A stretch of DNA of 64,000 nucleotides from Natrinema mahii (GCA_000690595.2 JHUT02000001.1:806001-870000); one strand, 5' to 3'. Shown: positions 36,547 to 46,477, counted from the stretch's first letter. Translations and numbers: made by a program. Notes: generated by a model from the letters alone, not told the origin.

Positions 36547-37517
36547 AGGTCGTCCTCGATCGGCCCGGTGATCGGCTCGCTGTCGAGGACGAGTGCCGGG
36601 TCGCCCCCCTCGAGGCCTCGCACCGTGCCGATTTCGGCGCCCTCGATTCCCGCGTCCGAAAGCGCCTCGAGACGGTCGTCGACGGCGTCGCCGGGAACGG
36701 TCGCGACCAGCGCGCCGGAGCCGAATATCCGCAGCGGATCGACCCCGGCCGCCTCGCACAGCCGCGCGGTCGCCTCGCGGACCGGGACGGCGTCGCGATC
36801 GACCTCGAGGCGAACGCCGGACGCGCGGGCCACCTCGAGCAGGCCGGCCGCGACCCCGCCCTCCGTGGGGTCGTGCATCGCCGTCGCGTCCGCACGGACG
36901 AGTCGGGCCTCGGGGGCGACGCTGATCTCGTCGAGGAACGACTCGGCGCGCTCGCGCGTCTCGGCATCGACCCCGAGGTCGTCGCCGAAGTCGGCCGCGA
37001 GGACGGCCGAGCCCTCGAGGCCCGCCGCCTTTGTCAGGATCACCGCGTCGCCGGGCTCGGCCCCGCCGGTCGGGACGAACCGATCCGTCGCTCCCATCGC
37101 CGTCAGCGAGAGCAGCGGCCGCTCGAGCTGGTCGACGTACTCCGAGTGGCCACCGACGATCGACGCGCCGATCTCGCCGGCGGCGGCGTGGAGGTCGTCG
37201 GCGATTTCCTCGAGGAGGGAGCCGTCGGCACTGCCGTCGGTGTCGCTCGGAAGCAAGACGACGGCGGTCAGCCAGCGCGGGTCCGCGCCGGAGACGGCCA
37301 CGTCGTTCGAGGCGACGGAGACGGCGAGCCTGCCGACCGCCGAGGCGGCCAGCGAGATCGGGTCGGAGCTGACCACGAGCGTTCCCTCGCCGTCTGGCCA
37401 GTCGATCGCGGCGGCGTCCTCGCCGTCAGCGGGGCCCTGTAGCACCGTCTCGTCGGCCGTCTCCGTCCGCTCGAAGACGTGCGCGAGCAGGTCGTCCGGA
37501 CTCACCTTGCCGGGCAT
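36510..37517 (-). CDS. PurM/HypE-superfamily protein (AIR synthase related)
   Basis: The 335-residue protein has the two-domain AIR synthase fold. The first domain contains GEGTLVVSSDPISLAA and VASNDVAVSGADPRWLTAVV. The second contains GDAVILTKAAGLEGSAVLAA, AMHDPTEGGVAAGLLE and the glycine-rich FGSGALVATV. It resembles the archaeal HypE-like group more than PurM itself. No hydrogenase genes are nearby, so a role in hydrogenase maturation is doubtful. It may bind ATP and a small substrate. Confidence 0.82.
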   Translation of the reverse strand: MPGKVSPDDLLAHVFERTETADETVLQGPADGEDAAAIDWPDGEGTLVVSSDPISLAASAVGRLAVSVASNDVAVSGADPRWLTAVVLLPSDTDGSADGSLLEEIADDLHAAAGEIGASIVGGHSEYVDQLERPLLSLTAMGATDRFVPTGGAEPGDAVILTKAAGLEGSAVLAADFGDDLGVDAETRERAESFLDEISVAPEARLVRADATAMHDPTEGGVAAGLLEVARASGVRLEVDRDAVPVREATARLCEAAGVDPLRIFGSGALVATVPGDAVDDRLEALSDAGIEGAEIGTVRGLEGGDPALVLDSEPITGPIEDDLYPLWERADADD

Positions 37518-37727
37518 AGCAGGAACTGGGAGGATGCACGGTTTGTAGCTGTCGGAGCGCCCACCGTTCGAGAGGGGCCGACGAGAGGCTGGCGCGATCC
37601 GGTTCCCGGCAGTGTCCGTTTCGACCACGGATTTCCGGTGCGTACCGACGGCGATGCTACCGGAACGGGAGTCCCTGTCGCTCTGCCGGGCAGCGCCTCG
37701 AGCAGCGGGGAGCGATTCAGCCGTCCG

Positions 37728-38414
37728 CTACTCGGGAAGCGGCGGCCACGTCGTCGCGACCGTCTCCTCGATGAGATGCGTTTGCGCGCGGCGAAGCCGC
37801 TCCGATACCGACGACGCCGAGATCCCTAATTCCGTCCCGATCGCATCCAAGGACGTCCGGCGAGGAACGTCGAAATAGCCCATCTCGTAGGCCGTTCTGA
37901 GTGCCTCACGTTGGCGATCGGAGAGGCCGTCGCCGGGCGGCTCTGGTGCCCCGTCGTGAGTGAGACGGCTCAATCGAAACCCCGCGTTTCGTTGCCAGAA
38001 CGACGAGAACTCGTCGAACGCCGCTCGGGTGGCGAACCACCCCGACTGGCGCCACCCGTCGGCGGTCACTTCGATCCGTTCGATGGTTGCTTCGGCGGTG
38101 GCAAGCGCCTCGAGTCCGGCGAGGTCGTCGACGTGGTCGCCGAGTTGTTCCGCCAGACTGAGTGCCGGTGTCGCCTGATATCGTCGCGTGGTCCCGGCCG
38201 TTCCGATCGCCATCCATTCGTCGACGTCTTCGGCGTCAGTTAAGGCCGCCTCGACCGTCGTTCGCGAACCGCCCGTCACAGTGGTGATAAACAGCGGCCG
38301 ATCGCCGTGGTTGAACTGCAGCGTGAGAACGATCGTCGCCTCGGGCGCTGCGCTCGCAACACCGACGAGCGGAAGCGCATCGCAGTGGATGTCGAACTCC
38401 GCGACGAGGCCCAT
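37728..38414 (-). CDS. Bat-type helix-turn-helix regulator
   Basis: The 228-residue protein is the second HTH-10 regulator in the window. The N-terminal beta-rich sensor domain begins MGLVAEFDIHCDALPLVGVA. The C-terminal domain has LSDRQREALRTAYEMGYFDV and LGISASSVSERLRRAQ. It is divergent from the alpha/beta hydrolase gene at 38538, which could be its target given the shared 123-bp promoter gap. Confidence 0.88.
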   Translation of the reverse strand: MGLVAEFDIHCDALPLVGVASAAPEATIVLTLQFNHGDRPLFITTVTGGSRTTVEAALTDAEDVDEWMAIGTAGTTRRYQATPALSLAEQLGDHVDDLAGLEALATAEATIERIEVTADGWRQSGWFATRAAFDEFSSFWQRNAGFRLSRLTHDGAPEPPGDGLSDRQREALRTAYEMGYFDVPRRTSLDAIGTELGISASSVSERLRRAQTHLIEETVATTWPPLPE

Positions 38415-38537
38415 ACTGCGTCGTTTTCCCCCGTGCAAATGGACGTGTCGAAAAGGCGGTCGCCTCCCCATCCCTACTTAAAATCCCCCATCACTGAGAG
38501 AACCGCTTAGCTCGGTCCGCCTCGAACGCAGTGTCGC

Positions 38538-39332
38538 ATGCAGACGACACAGTCCGACGCCGGAATCGAGGTAACGTACGAACGCCACGGTGACGGCCCG
38601 CCGCTGATTCTCCTTCACGGCGGAATGGCCCCTAAGGAATACTGGCAGCCGGTCGTTCCACACCTGGACGGATACGCCGCGATCGTCCCGCAACGCCCGG
38701 GGTTCGGGACGTGTCTCGACGATCGAACCGAGACCAGCGCCGACGAGGTACTGGCCCGAGAGGTCGAATACGTCCGAACGCTCGTCGACGCGTTCGACGA
38801 AGAGCCGGTCCTCTTCGGTCACTCCTACGGCGCACTCACCGCGATCGAAACCGCGACGAAAGCGGCGGTCGCGGCAGTCGTCGCGTATGAACCGGCGATC
38901 CTTCCCGACGACTACCGCGCGGACGCCGACCTCGCGGACCGGATGCAGACGCTCATCGACGCGGGGAACCGACGTGAGGCGGTGAAGCGGTACGTCGAAC
39001 AGGTCCTCCACCCTGACGGGATCGACGACCTCGACGCGTGGCTCGCGGAGTGGCCGGTCTGGCCGGCGTGTACGGACCTCGCCGAGGAGGTCGTCCGGAT
39101 GAACCGCGCCGTCGAGCGATACCGCCTTCCGAGCAGTCTGGCCGTTGCCGCCCCCGGACTCGTCTTGACCGGCACCGACGGCCCCGGGTTTCTCCGAGAG
39201 AGCGCCCGCGCGACCCACGATGCGCTCCCACACAGCCGCCTCGTCGAGTTCGACGGTGTAGGCCACAGTGGCCCCGCCGAGGCCCCGGACGTAATCGCTG
39301 CAGAAATCGACTCCTTCCTGCGGACGCGATAG
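38538..39332 (+). CDS. Alpha/beta hydrolase
   Basis: The 264-residue protein has the strand-turn ILLHGGMAP (oxyanion region) and nucleophile elbow FGHSYGALTA (serine at about 97). The acid is in VLTGTDGPGF and the histidine in GVGHSGPAEAP. Broad esterase/hydrolase superfamily; the substrate is unknown. Its divergent neighbour is a Bat-type regulator, a common pairing in haloarchaea. Confidence 0.88.
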   Translation: MQTTQSDAGIEVTYERHGDGPPLILLHGGMAPKEYWQPVVPHLDGYAAIVPQRPGFGTCLDDRTETSADEVLAREVEYVRTLVDAFDEEPVLFGHSYGALTAIETATKAAVAAVVAYEPAILPDDYRADADLADRMQTLIDAGNRREAVKRYVEQVLHPDGIDDLDAWLAEWPVWPACTDLAEEVVRMNRAVERYRLPSSLAVAAPGLVLTGTDGPGFLRESARATHDALPHSRLVEFDGVGHSGPAEAPDVIAAEIDSFLRTR

Positions 39333-39387
39333 CAGTCCGCAGCCGACGCTGCTCCGAGGGGAGCCGAAACCCCGTTTCGGAACCGGG

Positions 39388-40389
39388 TCAGTTCTCGGGC
39401 GCGACCGCTTGCATCGTCTCGCGGATCTGGTCCTCGTCGGCCCCGCGCGGGAAGCTGACAGCGATGGCGTCGAGGCCGTCGACGTCCTCGTAGCGCTCGA
39501 GTTGTTCCCGGGCGGTTTCGGGGCTGCCGGCCGCACAGAGGTCGTCGAGAATGTTCTCGTCGACCAGCTCGAGGGCGTGTTCGCGGTCGCCGTCCTGCCA
39601 CGAATCGTAGATCTCGGTGGCCTCGTCGTAGCCCTGTCGCTCGAGGGCGTCGCGGTAGAAGGTACCCATGCCGCCGACGTAGAAGCCGATGTGCTGGCGG
39701 GCGAGCGCGCGGGCCTCGTCGGGGTCCTCGAGCGCGCAGGCGGTGACGCCGGCGGTAACCTGGACGTCATCCGGGTCGCGGTCGCCCAGATCGGCCCCGC
39801 GTTCGATGTCCGCGATGCGCTCGTCCATTCCGTCGGGGGTGAGCATGATGCCGTGCCAGCCGTCGGCGAACCGGCCCGCGAGTTCGACGGCCTTCGGGCC
39901 CATCCCCGTGACCTCGATCGGCGGTTTCGTTTCCGGCGGGTCACAGCGCAGCCGGAACCCCGAGAGGTCGAACTCGTCGCCGTCGTAGTCGACCGTCTCG
40001 CCGGAGAGGACCTCGCGGACGATCTCGACCGTCTCGCGGGTGCGCTTGAGCGGGTTGCCGAACTCGACGCCGTGCCAGTTCTCGATCACGACGGGACCGC
40101 TCGGGCCCAGTCCCAGTCGGAAGCGGCCCTCGGAGAGTTCCTGCAGCGTCGCCGCCGTCTGGCCCAGCAGGGCCGGCGACCGCGAGTAGGTGTTGAGGAT
40201 GCTCGAGCCGATATCGATCTCCTCGGTGCGCTCGGCCATCGCCGAGAGGACGGTCACGCCGTCCCGGCCCCACGTCTCGGGGAGCCACGCGCAGTCGTAG
40301 CCGCCGTCCTCGGCGGTCCGTGCGTAGTCGACGATCGAGTCGATCGTCGGCTGTGCAGCGACCGGAAGGTGGACATCTCTGTCTGTCAT
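39388..40389 (-). CDS. F420-dependent LLM-class oxidoreductase (Mer-like)
   Basis: The 333-residue protein has the luciferase-like TIM barrel. It contains CAWLPETWGRDGVTVLSAMA, LGLGPSGPVVIENWHG (cofactor region), PPIEVTGMGPKAVELAG and GIMLTPDGMDE. It resembles methylenetetrahydromethanopterin reductase and its haloarchaeal relatives (the TIGR04024-like group), which use reduced F420. Haloarchaea are not methanogens, so the substrate is probably different. ATG 40389 gives MTDRDVHLPVAAQ. Confidence 0.88.
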   Translation of the reverse strand: MTDRDVHLPVAAQPTIDSIVDYARTAEDGGYDCAWLPETWGRDGVTVLSAMAERTEEIDIGSSILNTYSRSPALLGQTAATLQELSEGRFRLGLGPSGPVVIENWHGVEFGNPLKRTRETVEIVREVLSGETVDYDGDEFDLSGFRLRCDPPETKPPIEVTGMGPKAVELAGRFADGWHGIMLTPDGMDERIADIERGADLGDRDPDDVQVTAGVTACALEDPDEARALARQHIGFYVGGMGTFYRDALERQGYDEATEIYDSWQDGDREHALELVDENILDDLCAAGSPETAREQLERYEDVDGLDAIAVSFPRGADEDQIRETMQAVAPEN

Positions 40390-40541
40390 CGTTGTCCACA
40401 GACGAAACCGTCCCTTTTGGGTGTATGGGAACCGGCGGCGTGGGGATGGCCGTTTACGAACGCTACGGACGCGGGCCCCGAACCCGGCGGTCGGCAGCGG
40501 TCACCGCTTGACGTCGGAAGCCGACGTGAGCGCGTGGCCGG

Positions 40542-41318
40542 CTACACGTCGTGGTCTTCTTCGATCTGTGGGACGCCCTGGGCCGTGATCGTCTCGCCGA
40601 CGATGTAGGACGAGGCCGGACTGGCGAGGAACTGGGTGAGGTCGGCGATCTCCTCGACGGTGCCGATCCGCCGGGCGACGTCCGTGCGATCGATGTCGTC
40701 CGCGGAGACGCCCATCTGGCTCTCGACGCCGGGCGTGGCGACGAAGCCGGGCGCGATACAGTTGACCCGTACGTCGTCGTCGGCCCACTCGTAAGACAGC
40801 GTCGTCGTGAGGTTGATGACCGCGGCCTTGGCCGCGCCGTAGGGACTCATCAGGGGCGAGCCCCGCTGGCCGGCGACGCTGGCGAGGTTGATCACTGCAC
40901 CGCCGCCGTCCTTGAGGTGTTCCGCCGCAGCGTGGGTGCAGTGGTAGGTGCCGTTGATGTTGATGTCGATAATCGTCTCCCAGCCGTTCGGGGAGATGTC
41001 GTCGAAGTCGGCCATAAAGGAGGCCCCGGCGTTGTTGACCAGCACGTCGAGTCCGCCGAACTCCTCGACGGTGGCCTCGACGAGGGCCTCGACGGCCTCG
41101 CGGTCGGTCACGTCGCACTCGACGGCCAGCGCCCGCCCGGGACTGTCGCTGTCGTTGATCCCCTCGGCGACCGGATCGACGTTGTCCTGCTCGCGCGAGC
41201 AGACGACCACGTCGACGCCGTCCGCGGCGAACCGCTCCGCGATCGACTTGCCGATCCCGCTCGAGGACCCGGTCACGATGGCGACGTCGCCATCGACGCT
41301 GAATCGGTCGGTACTCAT
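40542..41318 (-). CDS. Short-chain dehydrogenase/reductase
   Basis: The 258-residue classical SDR has TGSSSGIG (about 16-23), NNAGASF, and catalytic SPYGAAKAA with the YxxxK pair. It also has the PGFVATP turn and a C-terminal ASSYIVGETITAQGV. It uses NAD(P)H to reduce a ketone or acyl intermediate; it may be FabG-like, and the phosphotransferase and HADH genes lie nearby. ATG 41318 follows an AT-rich promoter region. Confidence 0.92.
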   Translation of the reverse strand: MSTDRFSVDGDVAIVTGSSSGIGKSIAERFAADGVDVVVCSREQDNVDPVAEGINDSDSPGRALAVECDVTDREAVEALVEATVEEFGGLDVLVNNAGASFMADFDDISPNGWETIIDININGTYHCTHAAAEHLKDGGGAVINLASVAGQRGSPLMSPYGAAKAAVINLTTTLSYEWADDDVRVNCIAPGFVATPGVESQMGVSADDIDRTDVARRIGTVEEIADLTQFLASPASSYIVGETITAQGVPQIEEDHDV

Positions 41319-41585
41319 ACGCGATCACCGGCGACTGCGTGCGTGTTGGTTTCCATTGTTAGCTCCGACTGGCTATTTGCAGTAACTGTTAATAAAGATG
41401 GGTATGAATACCGTACCGTTAAGTGAATGCGAATCACCTGCACACATACTCATTCGACGGCGATCGGTCACCGACCGTCGCCGGGACCCAAGCTATGAGA
41501 GGACCCACGCAAGCGAGCGGCGGATTCGACCAGACGAGTACGGAGACGGACGAGCACGAACCGACCGAGGTCAGGAGGCGAGTCG

Positions 41586-42320
41586 ATGAGCAGTGATGGA
41601 GCCGATGGCGCGGCCACCCGAACGGACGCCGAGTGGGAGGCCGTCTTCTGGGACATCGGCGGCGTCATCCTCGGGCTCGAGTCGGTACAGGGGGCCCACG
41701 CCGAGTTCGTCGCGCGGCTCTGTGAGCGCCACGACCTCGAGGCGACCGTCGACGAGGCCGTCGAGACCTGGCGGACGACCGTCGGGGACTACTTCCGCGA
41801 GCGCGACGGCACCGAGTTCCGGTCCGCGCGCGAGGGGTATCACCGCGCCGTCGCGGCCATCGTCGGGGAGGACGTCCCCCGCGAGGAGTGGGAACCGCTG
41901 TTCGAGGGAATCGTCGAGGCGTCGATCGAGCCGGTTCCGGGGGCCGTCGAGGCGATCGAACGGCTGGCCGACCGGGACCTCCACGTCGGCGTCATCAGCG
42001 ACGTCGACGACGCCGAGGGGAAGCGGATGCTCGAGCGGTTCGGCGTTCGCGAGTACTTCGACTCGATTACCACCTCCGAGGAGGTCGGCTACACCAAGCC
42101 CGACCCGGCGATGTTCGAGACGGCCATCGGGAAGGCCGGCGTCGCCCCCGAGCGGTCGCTGATGATCGGCGACCGGTACGATCACGACGTGAAGGGAGCC
42201 GCGGAGGCGGGTATGCACGGCGTCGCCTTCGGCGCCGAGGACGGGCCCGCCGTGGCCTATCGGATCGAGTCGCCCGAGGAGATCCTCGAGATCGTCGACG
42301 GGGCGCGAGACGCGTACTGA
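41586..42320 (+). CDS. HAD-superfamily hydrolase
   Basis: The 244-residue protein starts with an acidic tail and then FWDIGGVILG (motif I with the nucleophile aspartate and the DxGG variant seen in YihX-like phosphatases). A helical cap follows, then SDVDDAEGKRMLE, a lysine in VGYTKPDPAMFE, and MIGDRYDHDVKGA (motif IV). It likely removes phosphate from a small metabolite. Upstream DNA has no other gene for 267 bp. Confidence 0.9.
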   Translation: MSSDGADGAATRTDAEWEAVFWDIGGVILGLESVQGAHAEFVARLCERHDLEATVDEAVETWRTTVGDYFRERDGTEFRSAREGYHRAVAAIVGEDVPREEWEPLFEGIVEASIEPVPGAVEAIERLADRDLHVGVISDVDDAEGKRMLERFGVREYFDSITTSEEVGYTKPDPAMFETAIGKAGVAPERSLMIGDRYDHDVKGAAEAGMHGVAFGAEDGPAVAYRIESPEEILEIVDGARDAY

Positions 42321-42510
42321 CCGCAAGCGGCGTATCGATTCGGGACGCCGGACGCTCCCGACGATCACTTCGCCCGTTTTGGGCCCGGTTGCAACTGCGC
42401 CGTCGGCGAGATCAGTATGCCGTATGGTAACTTCCAACTCGCAAACATTGTAAAAGAGAGTTCGCGGCGTAACTATTTTCGTAAAGGGGGAGATATAGTA
42501 GCACACGACA

Positions 42511-42591
42511 ATGCCCACTGCAAAGCGAACCGCCACGAACGACACCGTATCGGCCCGCGACGCCGGCCGTAGCACCCGTCCGTTCCCATGA
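42511..42591 (+). CDS. Possible 26-residue upstream ORF coupled to the phosphotransferase gene
   Basis: An ATG at 42511 opens MPTAKRTATNDTVSARDAGR and ends with a TGA overlapping the next gene's ATG (ATGA). Promoter-like AT-rich DNA with TATA-like elements ends just upstream (42465-42500). This makes it the first codon of a short leader. The overlap suggests translational coupling. It could equally be an untranslated leader with a chance frame. Confidence 0.4.
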   Translation: MPTAKRTATNDTVSARDAGRSTRPFP

Positions 42592-43649
42592 GCGAGAGCT
42601 ACTACGAGCGGCTGGTCGACGAGGACGCGCTGGTCACGTATCTGGAAGCCGAGATCGGCGAAGTCGACGAGTACGACATCGCCCGCCACCAGGAGGGTCA
42701 CTCCAACGAGACGCTGTTCGTCACCTGGGGCGACCGGGAACTGGTCATCCGGCGGCCGCCGCCGGGCGAGACCGCCGATACGGCCCACGACGTCATTCGC
42801 GAGTACCGCGTGACAAACGCGGTCGCCGACACCGACGTCCCGGTACCGACCCCGGTACTGGCCTGTGAGGACCACGACATCATCGGCAGCGACTTCTACG
42901 TGATGGAGCAACTCGAGGGCGACGTCCTCCGGGAGGAAGAGCCCGAACGGTTCGCCGACCCCGATCACCGCGAGCGCGTCGGCGAGGAACTCGTCGACAC
43001 GCTGGCGACGATCCACGACCTCGACTACGAGGCCCTCGGCCTCGGCGAGTTCGGCCGTCCGGAGGGGTATACGCAACGGCAGGTCGATCGCTGGGGCAAA
43101 CAGCTCTCGTGGGCCTTCGAGGTCACGGAGGACGAACGCGAGGTTCCCGACCTCCACGAGGTCGGGGACTGGCTCCGCGACAACGTGCCCGACGAACACC
43201 CACACACGCTCGTCCACGGCGACTACAAACTCGACAACGTGATGTTCGGACCGGGGACGCCGCCGGAACTGATCGGCGTCTTCGACTGGGAGATGGCCAC
43301 GCTGGGCGATCCCCGGGCCGACCTCGGCTGGATGCTGTCGTACTGGCGCGACGCGAAGGATCCCGATCCCGAACTCCCGGAACTGGTCACCCGGTTCATG
43401 GAACGGGAGGGGTATCCGACCCGCCGCGAACTGGTCGACCGCTGGGAATCACAGACTGGCTACGAGTTCGAACACGAGCGGTTCTACCGCGCGCTCGCGG
43501 TGTACAAACTCGCCGGGCTCGGCGAGATGTTCTTCCGGCGTTACCTCGAGGGCAACAGCGACGACCCGATGTACCCGAAGATGCGCGATCGCGTGCCGGC
43601 GCTGGCCGCGCGCGCGAAACGGATCATCGAGGGCGACGAGCCGCTGTAG
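42588..43649 (+). CDS. APH-type phosphotransferase family protein (ACAD10-like)
   Basis: The 353-residue protein has the aminoglycoside-phosphotransferase kinase fold. It carries NETLFVTWGDRELVIRRPP (ATP loop), the catalytic LVHGDYKLDNVMF, and the metal-binding FDWEMATLGDPRADLGWM. This subgroup sits next to acyl-CoA metabolism genes and is related to the kinase domain of ACAD10/11, which acts on hydroxyacyl-CoA. Here it is followed by a HADH-ECH fusion and a thioesterase, matching that context. Confidence 0.88.
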   Translation: MSESYYERLVDEDALVTYLEAEIGEVDEYDIARHQEGHSNETLFVTWGDRELVIRRPPPGETADTAHDVIREYRVTNAVADTDVPVPTPVLACEDHDIIGSDFYVMEQLEGDVLREEEPERFADPDHRERVGEELVDTLATIHDLDYEALGLGEFGRPEGYTQRQVDRWGKQLSWAFEVTEDEREVPDLHEVGDWLRDNVPDEHPHTLVHGDYKLDNVMFGPGTPPELIGVFDWEMATLGDPRADLGWMLSYWRDAKDPDPELPELVTRFMEREGYPTRRELVDRWESQTGYEFEHERFYRALAVYKLAGLGEMFFRRYLEGNSDDPMYPKMRDRVPALAARAKRIIEGDEPL

Positions 43650-43952
43650 GCTCGCGTCGTCGGGTCCGGTTTTCTTCGGACGGGACACGCGTTCAGCGGT
43701 CGCGATAGCCATCGGACGCTGCCGACACGCCACCACGACGTCGGTCGACCGTCCGCGCGAAACGTCGACGCCGCAGAACGGGCGCGTACGAGTCGGCCGG
43801 TCGACCCGTCCGCCCGGCCGCTCACCGACCGCCGTTACCGACGGTCACGATGAACGCGAATCGACGTACGTGATGTGCAACGGCCGACAACGGGCTTAAC
43901 ATTGCTAATTCGGTTCGGTGGTATTAAGACGGTTCCCGGCAATGGAACGACC
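43650..43952. other. Intergenic region before the HADH-ECH gene
   Basis: About 300 bp without a gene. AT-rich elements (TTAACATTGCTAATTCGG and GTATTAAG) at 43898-43927 lie 25-50 nt before ATG 43953 and probably form its promoter. An earlier ATG at 43942 is out of frame and is not considered a start. Confidence 0.5.
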
Positions 43953-45905
43953 ATGTCACTGGACAGCATCGACCGCGTGGCAGTGCTGGGCGCGGGCAAC
44001 ATGGGACACGGAATCACCGAAGTAACCGCGATGGCCGGCTACGATGTCACGATGCGTGACATCAAAGACGAGTTCGTCGAGGATGGCTACGAATCGATCA
44101 AGTGGAGCGTCGAGAAACTCGAGGAAAAGGAGATGCTCAAGGACTCCGCCGAGGAAGTCCTCGGCCGGATCGACACGACGACGGATCTCGAAGAAGCGGT
44201 CGCCGACGCCGACCTGGTCATCGAGGCCGCACCCGAGGATCTCGACCTGAAACACGACATCTTCACCGACTTAGAGGAGTACACCAGCGGCGACACGCTG
44301 CTGGCGACCAACACCTCGAGCCTGCCGATCTCGGACATCGCGGAGGCAGTCGACACGCCCGAGCGCGTGCTCGGCCTGCACTTTTTCAACCCGCCGGTCA
44401 AGATGGACCTCGTCGAGGTCATCTACGGCGAGGACACCAGCGACGAGGCGGCGGAAGCCGGCTACGAGTGGGTCGAGTCGATCGACAAGACGCCGATCTA
44501 CGTCCGCAAGGACGTCCGCGGCTTCGTCGTCAACACGATCGTCGGTCCCTTCGGCGGCGAACCCGCGTTCATGGTCTCGAACGACGAGGCGACGATCCGC
44601 GAGGCCGACGCGACGATGGCCCACGAGCGGGGCTACCCGATGGGGCCGTTCGAGCTCGGCGACCTCACCGGTATCGACGTCGGCTATCACGTCCGCAAGG
44701 AGGGCGACAGCCCGATCCCGCCGATCACCGAGGAGAAAGTCGAGGCCGGCGACCTCGGCCAGAAGACCGGCAAGGGCTTCTACGACTACGAGGACGGCGA
44801 CGGCGCGGACTACGAACCCGAGGACGCGGGCGACTTCGACTGGCTCCGCGTCGAGGCTCGCATGATAAATCGTGCGGCCTTCCTCGTCGGCGAGGACGTC
44901 GCGACCCCCGAAGAGGTCGACACCGGCGTCCAGCTCGGGCTTGGCTTCCCCGAGGGTATCTGCCGACGCGGCGACAAGATCGGCCTCGACACCGTCCTCG
45001 AGAAGCTCGAGACGCTCTACGAGGAGACGGGCGCGGACCGCTTCGAGCCCCACCCGTACCTCGAGCAGCTCGTCGAAGAGGGCAAGACCGGCGAGGAAGC
45101 CGGCGAGGGCTTCTACACCTACGACGACGACAGCCTCGGCCCCTACCACGACCTGAACTACGACCTCGAGGACGGCGTCCTGTCGGTCGAACTCGACCGG
45201 CCCTCGCGGATGAACGCGCTCTCGGACGACCTGCTCGCCGAGATCGACGACCTGTTTTCGAACGTCGACACCGACGAGGTCCGCTGTGCGACCATCGAGG
45301 GCGCGGGCGATCAGGCATTCTGTGCCGGCGCGGACGTCTCCGGCTTCAGCGACGCCGATCCGACCGACCTGATGGACGTCACGCCGGCCTTCGAGACGGT
45401 CAACGACTTCGAACGGCCCGTGCTGGCGAAGATCGACGGCTTCTGTCTCGGCGGCGGCCTCGAACTCGCCTTGGCCTGTGACCTGCGGGTCGCGACCGAG
45501 CGCTCCGAGTTCGGCGCGCCCGAGATCAACCTCGGCCTGATCCCCGGCGGCGGCGGCACCCAGCGGCTCACCCGCATCCTCGGCGAGACTCGCGCGAAGG
45601 AACTGGTCTTCCGGGGCAACCACATCGACGCCGACCGCGCCGAGGAGTGGGGTCTGATCAACCGCTCGGTCGAGCGCGAGGACTTCGACGACACCGTCTC
45701 CGAGTTCGTCGACGACCTGGCCGGCGGCCCGCCGATCGCCCTCAAAATCGCAAAGAAGGTCATGAACGAGGGCGAGGACGCCAGCATCGCGGCCGCCGTC
45801 GCCATGGAGAGCCAGGGCTTCGGCCTGCTTTCCAGCACCGAGGACGTCATCGAGGGCACCGCGGCGTTCGCCGAAAACCGCGAGCCCGAGTTCGAGGGGA
45901 AGTGA
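43953..45905 (+). CDS. 3-hydroxyacyl-CoA dehydrogenase / enoyl-CoA hydratase fusion
   Basis: The 650-residue protein begins with the Rossmann motif VAVLGAGNMGHGITEV. The 3HCDH signature LHFFNPPVKMDLVEVI follows, and then two C-terminal dehydrogenase domains (to about 380). A complete crotonase domain occupies about 395-650, with QAFCAGADVSGF and INLGLIPGGGGTQRL, the latter carrying the catalytic glutamate region. It catalyses two consecutive steps of fatty-acid beta-oxidation, hydration and NAD-linked oxidation. The order (HADH first) is the archaeal type, opposite to FadB. A thioesterase gene follows one base after the stop. Confidence 0.94.
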   Translation: MSLDSIDRVAVLGAGNMGHGITEVTAMAGYDVTMRDIKDEFVEDGYESIKWSVEKLEEKEMLKDSAEEVLGRIDTTTDLEEAVADADLVIEAAPEDLDLKHDIFTDLEEYTSGDTLLATNTSSLPISDIAEAVDTPERVLGLHFFNPPVKMDLVEVIYGEDTSDEAAEAGYEWVESIDKTPIYVRKDVRGFVVNTIVGPFGGEPAFMVSNDEATIREADATMAHERGYPMGPFELGDLTGIDVGYHVRKEGDSPIPPITEEKVEAGDLGQKTGKGFYDYEDGDGADYEPEDAGDFDWLRVEARMINRAAFLVGEDVATPEEVDTGVQLGLGFPEGICRRGDKIGLDTVLEKLETLYEETGADRFEPHPYLEQLVEEGKTGEEAGEGFYTYDDDSLGPYHDLNYDLEDGVLSVELDRPSRMNALSDDLLAEIDDLFSNVDTDEVRCATIEGAGDQAFCAGADVSGFSDADPTDLMDVTPAFETVNDFERPVLAKIDGFCLGGGLELALACDLRVATERSEFGAPEINLGLIPGGGGTQRLTRILGETRAKELVFRGNHIDADRAEEWGLINRSVEREDFDDTVSEFVDDLAGGPPIALKIAKKVMNEGEDASIAAAVAMESQGFGLLSSTEDVIEGTAAFAENREPEFEGK

Positions 45906-45906
45906 G

Positions 45907-46362
45907 ATGACCGACGGGCCGTCGGACGCGTCGGGCTGGCCGGAGTGGGCGTCGTTCGTCCAGCAACACGGCTACCTGTCGTGGCTCGACATCGAGGTCG
46001 AGTCCCTCGAGGACGGCCGCGCGGTCATCGTCATCGAACGCAACGAGGAGTTCGAGAACCCCATCGGCACCGACGGGCTGGATCCGGTCCACGGCGGCAT
46101 CGTCGCGACGCTGATCGACACCTCGAGCGCGTTCGCGTTGCGGAGCACGTTCGAGAACCCCAGCGAGTCGCACCTGACGACGACCGATCTCAACGTCTCG
46201 TATCTGCGGCCGGCGACCGGTGACCTCCGCGCCGAAGCGGAGGTCCTCCGAGTCGGCGGTTCGACCGGCGTGACGGACGTCTCGGTGACGGGCGACGACG
46301 GCGAGGCCGCCGTCGGCCGCACTACCTATCGGCTCTTCCGGGACGGTATCGACAGCGAATAA
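45907..46362 (+). CDS. PaaI-family hotdog thioesterase
   Basis: The 151-residue hotdog-fold protein has NPIGTDGLDPVHGGIVATLI (helix entry with the HGG motif) followed by DTSSAFALRS, and a beta region ending GRTTYRLF. It hydrolyses acyl- or aryl-CoA esters, probably relieving CoA sequestration. One base separates it from the beta-oxidation fusion gene, so the two form an operon. Confidence 0.9.
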   Translation: MTDGPSDASGWPEWASFVQQHGYLSWLDIEVESLEDGRAVIVIERNEEFENPIGTDGLDPVHGGIVATLIDTSSAFALRSTFENPSESHLTTTDLNVSYLRPATGDLRAEAEVLRVGGSTGVTDVSVTGDDGEAAVGRTTYRLFRDGIDSE

Positions 46363-46477
46363 CGCCTTTCGAGGGGGCGTTCCCGACTCCCGGAGCCGTC
46401 GCGACTCCGGCTCTCGAGGCCGGCGGTGCCGTGCGTTCGATTGCTCTGGCGTCGCCGAACCGTCGCCGCGAGAGCGG

